A stretch of DNA of 64,000 nt from Nematostella vectensis (taxonomy: Eukaryota; Cnidaria; Anthozoa; Actiniaria; Edwardsiidae), in the NCBI RefSeq assembly GCF_932526225.1, contig NC_064034.1, forward strand, positions 1,970,001 to 2,034,000, in the 5' to 3' direction. Below, in pieces: positions 12,001 through 24,000 of this stretch. Numbering within the stretch: position 1 is the first letter of the stretch; each line of letters opens with the position of its first letter. Under the pieces are notes generated by a model. It did no database searches and was not told the origin of the DNA. It was given only the letters and a program-made list of their open reading frames with translations. A program made the translations under genes and the position numbers.

Positions 12001-15000
12001 CCCGTTTCCCGTACCGTACCCTCGCAGTTTTTTTTACCACAGCTCATGATATTGAGTTGTTACGCCCACAAACAAACAATTGTGATCAAATGGCACGCGT
12101 CATTACCTATCAAACACGTGGTTCTGCTCATCTGCTAGTGATAGTCCTAAAGATAGAAAACAATACTAGTTTAACAAACGGAGAAAATTGATTTGAAATA
12201 AGCCCCTTCTCTTCTTTAAACCCCCTTTCTTCGATGCAAACAAAATGTTTACTAGGGCTTATACCGAAACTCACTTCTGAGGTGCTTTTCTTTTCTAAAT
12301 CTGTTGTAGAACTCTTCGATTCTTGCCCTGAGCGTTGAAACAGTGCACAGTCTGTGGAAACAGTGACATACAAAGAGACATATTCCATCAATACCGCTAA
12401 CCATTTGGATAAATGATTTTATGTCTCGTCGCCTCTACGTGCTACAAGCTGCTGCGCTGCCTGAGCTTTGTTTACTGGGCAATATAACACACAACCAACT
12501 ATTTGTTTGTGAATGGCAAAGGGGGAAAACCCGATGCCGCTTTATTAAAATTCTAATTCAAAATAAATAATTTATAGTCTTTCTATAACATTATTTTCAA
12601 TAATAATTAACCTTAGCCCAGTAAAGGTGTGGGCAATCAAAACGCCAAACACGCGGACCTGGAATTGGGGAGGAGGTGGGATTGAAGTAAGATACGTCTT
12701 ATCTCGGTGAAAGATGAACGAGAACTGAACCACGCGCTCGATTCAGAGCCACGTCACAATTATGCCCTATAGGGTGTATGTTGTAATTGAACTTCCACCC
12801 AATCCACATCCGCGTGACGTCACGCAACATAACGTAACGGAAATAATAGTAACTTACATAAACAATTAAGCAACCGGCAATTTGACATAAAACTATTTTT
12901 TGAGAACAAAAAATTCCTTTCATAAACTTCTGGCAAATTGTTGACTGAATTCTTGCACTTTTAGTCTACTTACAAAGGTTTAGTGTCAGCAATTCGAAAG
13001 AATGCCTTAGCTTCAACCTCTAGCGGGTTGTTGGCTATTGCGTCATGTAGTGTAACTTTCAGCGGTATTAGCCACTCAGCCGTTTCTTTAGATTGCTACA
13101 AAATGACCCAGAGGGTCAGATACACAATATGTACAAAACAACAAGCAATATTTCTATTCAGGAAATAAGTCTAGAAGGGGAGTGGGGGAGGGGGACATTA
13201 GTTTGAAGCTTTATTTGCTAATATCATGAAACAAAGAGACTATTTGATTTATTCTTTACTCAACAGAGGGGGAGTGGGGGATAACCACTCAACCTAACTT
13301 CCCAATCGCCCCATACATTTAACTAGATAACTTGTACACAGGCTCACTTGGCTTACAGGCCCGTATATCCGTGACAAACAATACAAACTCTATGAGACCT
13401 CGAAACTTTCTTATAATCCAACTGAAAAGAGCACTTTCGGGGATGATCAGACCAGCTTAATACAGAATATCGACAAGACTCGTGTTCAGTTCATGCCCCT
13501 CGCATATATCGACAAGACTCGTGTTCAGTTCCCTCGCATATAAAATTCCACAGCGCACGACATACCACATCGTCGCTTTTCCGCTTCATCCTCACAAGTT
13601 CTAGAATACCAACAACCTCACGGTCGGCTTCAGCTCTCTCTTCTGAAAACCAATAAAACAAACACACTGAAGAAAAAAAATATAAAAAAAAACAGAGAAG
13701 GACCGGTATCTAATATATTGACTTGTTTAAGCTAGAATGCGGAGATGCATATGCATGCAATGATGTAATGCAATCGGAATCGACTTTGTATTTGTATTGA
13801 GATTAATTCATAAATCAGCATAAACCACACCTTCTCTGAAGGACACTTGCTCCATCACATCAGTGAGCATTTTGACAGAGTTTTCCTGGCTAAAAACAGA
13901 ATCGAATTATCATCATAAAAAAAAAAAAACAGGTCTTAGCACAATTAAATCAATGGAGCTTCTCTTTTATTTAGAATTTTCAGGGCCTGTCGAGAAAATT
14001 TGTCAAAGTCGAATAAAAATGATTGTACATTCAGTATTCTGGTTCAAGATTTTTAGGTTTGTTTTGATTATCGCAAAAATACAGAGATGCTCTGATGTTG
14101 ACAGTGTTCGCATGGCGGAATATCGCGTGCGTATTCGGGCATAAAGCAAGCACAATCGTTGTGAAGATAGCTACGAAAGGCTGTTTTCGGTCGCTCACTA
14201 AGAGCACAGCTTTGAAACCACAGTTTACAAAAGATGAAAGGTTCGCACGCGGTCGGTTTGCTGTTATTTTCATGCTTCCCATAAAAAAACATGGAAATCA
14301 ATTGGTAAACGCCGCCATTTTTTGGGGGGTTTATATTACCGCGTGGTCCTAAGACTATAGTAGTCTCGCGTTTTTCAGCACTGCCAGTGTCGATATATAG
14401 AGACGCGTGTGGTATACCTGGCACAGTAAACCTCTGTCATGTTGTGCACGGCGTTCCTTTGAGATTCCACCTCCTTGCATACCAAGTCATGATCTATCAT
14501 TCTCTGGCGGAAACAATTCCTGCAGGGAAGAAATTATTTTTTTTTGTATAATTATACTTTTTTGAAGTGAGCACACTAAGTGAACAAATAATGTTGTTGA
14601 TGATGAGGATGATGGTGGGGATGGTAATGGTGATGGTTGTGGTGATGATAGTGATGGTGGTGGTGATGGTGGTGGTGATGGTTGTGGTGATGGTGGTGGT
14701 TGTGGTGATGGTTATGGTGGTGGTTGTGGTGATGATAGTGATGGTGGTGATGGTGGTGGGTGATTGTGATGGTGGTGGAGGTGGTGATGGTGGTGGTTGT
14801 GGTGATGATAGTGATGGTGATGGTTGTGATGGTGATGGTGGTGGATGATTGTGATGGTGGTGGTGATGGAGGTAGCCTCCTACGCGCAGCTCTTTGGGAC
14901 CACGATTCCTTAGGCCCCACGAGCGCCTGCTCCACAGAGCGGCAAAACGAATTAGCCATTGTCTTTACATGGCCAATCACGACCGAGCGATTGTTTGCGA

Positions 15001-18000
15001 ACAACCAATCAAAACCCATGTTAGAATGCCGCACCCTGTGTTCCCGCCAAAACAAAACCTTCGAAAGTGTTTCGATTTTCCCTTTTTCAAATGTTGCAAT
15101 AGAATGTCCCAAATATAAATGGCAGAAACTCCTAAAATTGTCGAGGCAGACTATAAATGCTTCATCTGTAGCGGTGTAACGACAGTGTCTTGTGGTAAAG
15201 TGAATGTTTTTTGGGAAAAGCTCTATAGATATCTCCAAACTGATAAAATAATCGACGGGAGAGGATCCCAGTGTTTACGGGAAGGAAAATTCCAGTCTTT
15301 TTATCTGTACAAAGTGCTACAAGAGACTTGCGAAATTAGAAAGAGCACTGAAAAATGTTGATAGTGTAAAACTCGAGATAAATGAACTGTTCACGGCAAC
15401 AAAACGACGAGTGAAGCGCTTGAGACCCCCTGAAAGCGCCGTTGTGGATTCAAAGCCCGTCGCTAAATCTCTCAAGTTCTCGTCGGCAGAAAAATTATCA
15501 AGTGCTGTTCGTTTCTACTACTTGTACTTCTTCAATTGGCCACGCAGCCTTCTATGGGAGCTCTCTCGCCTGTTTGTTACCGCGGTGTAGTGGCATGCAG
15601 CTAATCCAACGAGCTAGCGAACCTGTTAGTGTTAGTCACCTTTTAGGTCAGCCATTGTCAGCTTCAACTCCATGACGGTCAACCCCGACGAAGGTACAAT
15701 CTCAGGAAAAAACACATGCCAAAGTCAAGATATCAATAACTTGAGCACAAAAGCATCCTCATTGCAAGTTCACTAAATTGCTGAAATTTTCAAAAGCCAA
15801 CAAAATGGTGTTTGTAAAATTTGACTTTTGGTTGTCAGACACTTTTCAACTTGAGCTAAATCACAGAGGTCCTACGTACATGTATGAGGCAGATCTTGGT
15901 TGACATGTTTTACTCTCATTAGTAGACATTAGTATATCATCACATCTAGTGGGACTACGAATAATAGACTACTGAATACTTTTACAAACATAAGATATTG
16001 TCTGATTGTGTATACAGTACAACTTTAACAACTCCAAATTTAAAGAATTTATAATAAAAGCTCATTAAGTGTGCCACACAGCATCGTGGGAAAAATTAAG
16101 TCTTTACTATGCTCTAAACTGCAGAGAAAATGTGGAAGTACTGTTTAGACACTGTCCTCTTGGGTCTTTTCTTGTTTGCAATGCAAACTAAAGAGTAGAG
16201 CAATTAGCGTGCTGTGGGCCAAAACAGCTAATGTTGAGGTCATACACACTCTATAAAATTAATTTGAGTTTTCAAAGTCACCTCCAGAATCGCTTACTGT
16301 TCAGTTAAGTTTTTGCCGCTCTAAGTGTCTGTATTGCAATTTGTTATATGCCAATGAAGCTTAAATGTAAACGTTGCGTTACAGATTTTTCTGCTTTTTT
16401 CCTTCACTTAATACCCAGCTCTGACAAGAATAACATAAGCCATGTCATACCTCTACTGGTGGTATACATTTTTTCTACTCTATACTTAGATTTGTAAGTG
16501 CAGTCAGAGCAGCAGGTGATAAGCCAGAAGAGTCAGGAGACTGCATGTGGGTTGACTCATTTACTGTGCTCTCTAATGCAGACCAAGATAAATTGTCTGC
16601 CATCAAGGCAAAGAGCTCTTCGTCCTCAGCTAGAGCAGCCCATTCTCCAATTACTTCGTCATCTAATTCATCATCGCTAGTGCCCAGTCTCATATCGACC
16701 ATATGCTCACAAGATACATCAATATCATTAAATACTTCTGCAAGGATAACAACTATTTCTCTTGCATGACAGATGTTCCATATTTCAATCTTATCTGTGA
16801 CATGCTCAAAAGAAAATAAAGTTTCACAGTTTCTAGCACCAGGTCGATTTGTGTTTCTCCAAACCCCAGAAGAGTATTCATGCTAATCAGACTTTGGACC
16901 ATGTCATGTGCTGACTTTCGTACCAGATCCATTAATAGTTTCTTGTGGTACTTTTTGAGTAATCCTGAGAGTTCTTTTTTCTGGTCTTCACTAACAGAAC
17001 GCCTTTTCTCTTCTGATGCAATACCTGTCTCCGTAACCATGAAATCAGTGTAACTTTCACAATTTTCACTAACACATTCACAAGCTTTAGCACAATTATC
17101 ACAGCAAGCATGGAGGTCTCCAGAAAATACAATATGGTTCTTGCTAAAATGTTTCATAAGCATCTGTCTCCTGCAGGTTGTAGCTTTGACATATTCTTTT
17201 ATGTCCCTTTCCACATGATTCAGCATAATGCCTTTGTACAAAAGATAAGAAAAACTAGACTTCCAATCTCTTCCAGCACGACCAGTCTCTTGGATAAAGG
17301 CCTCACAGTTTTTTGAGGGGCCAAAGTGTATTGTGCGGTGGACACCTTTACAGTCTATTCCCATGCCGAATGCTATGGTTGCCACCAAGACTTGCACATG
17401 ACCATCCAGTCTTTTGAATGACTCTAATATTGCATCCTTATTTTCTTTTGGAGTACAGGAATGAAGCATTTCAAGTTTTGGTTTTCCATTAGCAACCAAC
17501 TCTATCAACATAGATCTCAGGGTGCCATACACCAAAGAACACTGTTTTATTGTTTGGCAGTATATGATTGTTTTATCTCCACCATCTTTTCTTTCATTGA
17601 TTTCATTCACCAACCATTCAAAACTTTCTTTAGCATCCATTGAGTTACTTAAATACTTGACAATATAGGTAATGTTCTCCTTATTGGGATTTTCATTTAT
17701 TTCTATGACGTCTTGCATTCTAAGTACATCTGTAATTGTTTCTTTTGTTGGCAGTGTTGCTGTTGCTGTCAAAGCAATTACTTTTGCACCAGCAGCGAGG
17801 GTTCTCAACTCATGAAGCTCTGAATATATTGTTCTAAATGCCATCATCTTATTTGTAGATGAAGTCCCCCTGTCAAAAAACGAAAAGCGTGAGCCATACA
17901 AATATATATGATCGTTCTCATAATACGACATGCTTACCATTGCTTGATTACATGCGCTTAATCAACGGCTATGCAAGATAGTTTTTCCTTGAACAACGCG

Positions 18001-21000
18001 CTAGAAAGCAGCTCCCTCCATCGCTGGTTTTTCAACCATGATTCTGGGCTTCCATATATCACGGAATACTCTCCGTTCTCTACTTTACCAGCTTCTCCCT
18101 CTTTTAGATTGCTGAGACTCACAGAACTTACACCGATGCTTCGTAAATAATCCACTTGGTCGTCCATTAAACTCACAAGAGGAGACAACAACAACAATGT
18201 GCCCTGAATTCCTTCGAATATCGTCGAAGACTAGAGGCATAGCTTGGTAAATCAGCGACTTTCCATAGCTAGTCGGCAAATTAATAAACAAATCCGCTTC
18301 ACCCTTGGTGAACTCCTCAATAGTCTCCTTTAGATGGCTATTCAAGGCCGCAATTCGGAATTTCTTTGACACAAGACGGAACACAGAGATGAGATCGTTC
18401 GCCATCTTGAATTTTTTCCCGCGAACAGCCAAGGTCAACTTTCCAGTATTTGGAAAGTGAACGCTGATTGGCTGATTCGTTTTGCCGCTCTGTGGAGCAG
18501 GCGCTCGTGGGGCCTAAGTAATCGTGGTCCCAAAGAGCGGCGCGTAGGAGGCTATGATGGAGGTGGCGGAGATGGTGATGGTGGTGATGGTGATGGTGGT
18601 GGTGGTGGTGATGGTGGTGGTGATGGTGGTGATTGTGATGGTGATGGTGGTGATTGTGATGGTGGTGATGATGATGGTGGTGATGATGGTGGTGATGGTG
18701 GTGTTGATTGTGAACGTGGTGGTGATGGTGATGTTGATGGTGGTGGTGATGGTGATGATGATGATGATGATGATGAAGTAGATGCCAAAAATGATAATGG
18801 AAGTAATGAAGGGATACTATGTTGATGACAGTTACGTAAAGCGGCAATGTCAAACGGTTGATTAATTAACAATCTCTGATGAATTTTAATGGAAAACGCG
18901 AAAAATATTTCAAAATTGTAAAAGCAGGGGTGTATATTGGACGTTTCTTTGAAGATGTGACCGAAAGTTTAGAGCGGGTTGCCGTTTTAATATAGCGGAT
19001 ACTAATAGATTCATTTATATTGTCTCTTGTCCGGTTGAGGTTTCCGTCGGCGCTACGGAAGTAGACTGGTGCGTTTTCCGCTTTTAACTATGCGGTCTAG
19101 TGGTAGTGATGCTGTTGCAGATCATGTTAATGAAGGAGATGGTTACGATGGTCTTACTATGGTTATGCTGAAAATAGTGCTATCGATCATGACTACGCTT
19201 ATGGAGAGGATGCAGGTTTGATGAGGTGTTGTTTGTCTTAAGTGATAATACATACCCTAAAGTGTGGATCATGTCGGTCATGGCTTTGACGCTGTCACTG
19301 TACACGGCCACTGAGTGCTCGCAAGAATACGCACAATTTGCCATGATCTGAAGTAACAAAAACTCAACACATGTCAGTGCTTTGTGTCGTCAGCAAATAC
19401 TGAACGAAGAAATCTTGTTACCTTCGAGACAGCAGCATCACCCTCAAGAGTCCATTCTGGAGGAAGCTCAGTTATTTTTGCTAGAAGGAAAAAAAAACCA
19501 AGAAGCAAAACTACTATGGTTAATCCACATCCAGGGCGTCTAGGAACCGTTTATAACCCTTGGAACATTTGGAAATCTCAAATAACAGCGTGTGTTATTT
19601 CGCTAGGATAACAAAATGGGGGCTGACAGATCATCTTTAAACAGACGTAGGACCCACTGTAAAAGATAACAGATAACACGCAAGGCTGGCCAGCTATTAC
19701 AGTACTAAGGTCACGTGATCTCTTAGCGCAAGTCCCCTATTTAGATAACATCCAAGGGTGGTGGGCTATTATAGTACTAAGGTCATGTGATCTCTTAGCT
19801 TAGTACTAGAGTACTAAGCATCGCCATTTTACTACCAACAGGGTTTATTCATGCACATATTTTGACTAGAGGGCCTTACGTATTGCCAAGTTGACGAGTT
19901 TGTCCGGCGCAAGTTGCTCTCCACCAATCATTATAACAGGTCGATCTCTCTGCAATTAAGGCAATAACATTAAATGTGTGTGGGAGCTTTTGAGGTTTTG
20001 CCACGTAATAAGGATAGTAAGACGCTAGATGAACATGTGATGGATCCGTTGGTATGTGCTGGTGAACATGTGATGGATCCGTTGGTATGTGCTGATGAAC
20101 ATGTGATGGATCTGTTGGTATGTGCTGGTGAACATGTGATGGATCTGTTGAGGTATGTGCTTATGAACATGTGATGGATCTGTTGGTATGTGCTGGTGAA
20201 CATGTGATGGATCCGTTGGTATGTGCTGATGAACATGTGATGGATCTGTTGGTATGTGCTGATGAACATGTGATGGATCTGTTGGTATGTGCTGGTGAAC
20301 ATGTGATGGATCCGTTGGTATGTGCTGATGAACATGTGATGGATCTGTTGGTATGTGCTGGTGAACATGTGATGGATCTGTTGAGGTATGTGCTTATTAA
20401 CATGTGATGGATCTGTTGGTATGTGCTGGTGAACATGTGATGGATCTGTTGGTATGTGCTAGTGAACATGTGATGGATCTGTTGGTATGTGCTGATGAAC
20501 ATGTGATGGATCTGTTGGTGTGTGCTGGTGAACATGTGATGGATCTGTATGTGCTGATGAACATGTGATGGATCTGTTGGTATGTGCTGATGAACATGTG
20601 ATTGATCTGTTGGTGTGTGCTGGTGAACATGTGATGGATCTGTTGAGGTATGTGCTTATGAACATGTGATGGATCTGTTGGTGTGTGCTGGTGAACATGT
20701 GATGGATCTGTTGGTATGTGCTAGTGAACATGTGATGGATCTGTTGGTATGTGCTGATGAACATGTGATGGATCTGTTGGTGTGTGCTGGTGAACATGTG
20801 ATGGATCTGTTGGTATGTGCTAGTGAACATGTGATGGATCTGTTGGTATGTGCTGATGAACATGTGATGGATCTGTTGGTGTGTGCTGGTGAACATGTGA
20901 TGGATCTGTTGGTATGTGCTAGTGAACATGTGATGGATCTGTTGGTATGGGCTGATGAACATGTGATGGATCTGTTGGTATGTGCTGGTGAACATGTGAT

Positions 21001-24000
21001 GGATCTGTATGTGCTGATGAACATGTGATGGATCTGTTGGTATGTGCTGATGAACATGTGATTGATCTGTTGGTGTGTGCTGGTGAACATGTGATGGATC
21101 TGTATGTGCTGATGAACATGTGATGGATCTGTTGGTATGTGATGGTGAACATGTGATGGATCTGTTGGTATGTGACCCCATTGCAGGGAGGGTGGGTGGA
21201 AGACTACTTACGGACGTGTTTGGGAAATCAGCCGCAGGGCACATGTCGGGAGGCTGGAAGTACTGGAACTCATAGAAGAGCTCTTGTTGATCACATGGTA
21301 CACTTGTCTGCTCAGTGACCATCTGCTTGAATCTGTTGAGCCTGCAAGCAGCACATGTCAGCTGCCTCTCTGCCTAGGGCATAGGGGGGGGGGGATGGGA
21401 AGGTCGAAGAGTGGATTATGGGATAGGGACCAGCCCAATAATATTTTAACATCATGAAGAGAGAGGGGAAGAGACAGAGCGTGAATGGAATTGGCAAAAA
21501 ACTTCCAAGTCCATCTTTGGGGTGGTGGTGGGGTTAGACCTTTTCTGGAATCACACAGGAGGGTGACTGGAGAGGAAACAGGTAGTGAATGACGAGGTGA
21601 AATGTACTTACATCTCTGTCCTTCTGATGTATATTTTATGGAACTGACTGGACGATACACAATAAACATCTAAAACCTAGAGAAAGAGAGACTTTAAGTT
21701 AGTAAGTAGTCATAAAAAGTAAATTGCAAAAATGCAGGAGCTAGAACTTATATTCCTTCACACAAAAAAGTCTTAAATCCTACGACTGTACTTTTGTCAA
21801 ATACTTTTGCACTCAATGATTAGACACTGTTTACATACATCATGCACACTTTTGTTTATTTCGTGCATGCACCAACAGCATAAAACACTTTGTTCACATG
21901 TAAAGAACGCACCTTCCTTGATACCATGTCCTGGACGTAGGCAAAAAACTGATCAAATGACATCATTTTAGCTGGATCTGACTCTAGCACTCCAGCAAGT
22001 AACGGTGTTAACAGGTTACGGAACCCTCTAAACCACAGAGAAAAAGCATGATTAGTAACTGCATGATTAGCGACTGCACCATGAAGTGTGAAGATGGCAA
22101 ATTGTTTGACTTGAAAGTGGTTTCTTTAAATATGCATGTGCTATAAAAGGGATAGCTCCACCACCTTTTTTGCACATTCATGCACAAGTCCCCAGTCATA
22201 AGGCCTTTTTCCATTCAAAGGTCAACCACTAAGGGCCCCTAAGGTCATCTCAATTGGTTGATAACTCATCTGATGTAGCAGACAAGTGTCTTATGACTGA
22301 AATGTGGTGCACATGCATATGCTTACTGTGATAAACAGGTGTGGTCCGGTAGCTTGTCTGTCCACTCTACCTCCCCTCCCTCACTCTTTTGCACACCAGC
22401 GATCATCCCAGATGCTTTCCGTGTTGTGATGTGATACCTAGAATGAAGATCAAACTGTGCTACTACTCTATGTGAACCCAGATGAGAGAAATGCAAGAAA
22501 TTATCAAACTATATCAATGGTATTTACATTGTGTCTTTGTTTTGTCGTCCACCAAATGGTCTGAAGGGGAGCCTCCCAGTGGCGATGTGGTAAAATGTCA
22601 CTCCAATGCTCCAGAGGTCAACCTAAGTTCCAAGGATAAGTAGACGATTGAATTCCAGACATAAAGGAATGAATATTTGCTGGCGATATTTCTATTTACA
22701 GTACCTGGGCTCCAAATGTCTTTCCGGTTGCTTTACGCAGCACGCCACGCTCATACAAGTCAGGATGCTATAAACAAAGGAAAACAAGAAATGCTAAGGC
22801 TTACAAAAATGCAACAGGTCAAGGATGACTTTTTAAAAGGTTAGAAGGTTATTTTGAAAAGCTGTTCAAATGACAAAAAATAGCAACCACAAAATCTTGC
22901 AAGCTGTGAAAAAATAAATATTATCTTCAGTTGTTTTTATACCTTTCACTGATTGTGGCTATTCTAATGCAGATAAAGGTAGCTTTCATTTCTATAAGGG
23001 GCTTAACATTTCATGATCACAACATACCAGGTACTCCTCTGTTCCATAGATAGACACAAACTGATCAGATTCCATCAATTCTCGTGCAGCACCAAAGTCT
23101 GTCAACTTGTACACACAGCTGAGAGGAACGAAAACGCTTGCATTACCTTAGAATTGGAATAAAACTAGAATAGAGCCTTAGTCATTATGATAATATGTGG
23201 GTATACGTATACCTGCCGTCATCTCGGTACACCCTCATAATGTTCCCAGGTTTCAGATCCCTATGGACAATGCCATTATCATGGAGATGCTTCATTCCAG
23301 CGACTACACAAATAATAAAGACAACTTCAATCATTCCAGCAACTACACAAAAAAACTTGACTTCCCTCTACAAAGCTTTACCTATTATTTTTTATCTTGA
23401 GGTTTTAAGGTAGAATAAAATAGATTTATAATTTGCTCACAGATGCAACCCCCTATTGGGTCCTGGTGCAAGACCATTTCCACACCAGCTACACATCCAA
23501 GAGTTACTCACCAACATCCCGAATGACAGCAATGCAATCTTGTTCAGAGAGACCATAAGCGTTGCTTGGGTGCTCAAGCATAGTAAACAAGCTTCCACCA
23601 GAACATAATTCCATCACAATTATCTCATTTTGTGATCGCAACTGAAAGAGAAATGGGCTAATATGACTATTTTGCTAGACTGGAACAAATTTAAACTAGG
23701 TAGGGGTTCTTAAGAGAAAGAAACTTGGACACAAAGTACTTCAGTATTGCTTGTGATACAAATACAAGTAACATTGAGCCATATAAAACATGTTTTTAGT
23801 ATGTATCTGAGATCAGATAACTCAGGATGGTGAATAGGGGGTGCTGATCACAAATCACAAAGTTATTTTTCAGGCTTTCAGGAAATCACGAATTTAAAAA
23901 AAGAAGCTTTCACAAATCACGGTTTTAACTTTTGCTTTGCTCCTGAATATATGATTTAATATACATAGATCAACGCTGCAGTTGACAATGACATTAATGT

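Larger units (their letters stand above)
14873..18554. mobile_element. RecQ-bearing DNA transposon with TIRs and 9-bp TSD
   Basis: A 3682-bp element in TBK1 intron 14. Its ends are inverted repeats of about 86 bp starting TAGCCTCCTACGCG (14873-14958 and 18469-18554, about four mismatches). A perfect 9-bp direct repeat TGATGGAGG flanks it (14864-14872 and 18555-18563), inside a microsatellite. Inside are a zinc-finger-like + strand fragment near the left end and a RecQ-like helicase on - near the right end; no DDE-type transposase was recognised. Long TIRs with a 9-bp duplication are typical of Mutator-like elements. Helicase-bearing Academ elements are known to me, but I recall a 3-4 bp target duplication for them. 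The superfamily is therefore open. The helicase lesions show that this copy cannot encode an intact RecQ-like protein. Confidence 0.88.

Noticed and set aside
14567-15238. Poly-histidine and Met/Val-rich proteins
   Set aside because: Translations of the GAT/GGT microsatellite; the same holds at 18.34-18.87 kb.
19970-21322. 287-aa and other repeat proteins
   Set aside because: Artefacts of the 33-bp array; only the end of one frame overlaps the real TBK1 exon 11.
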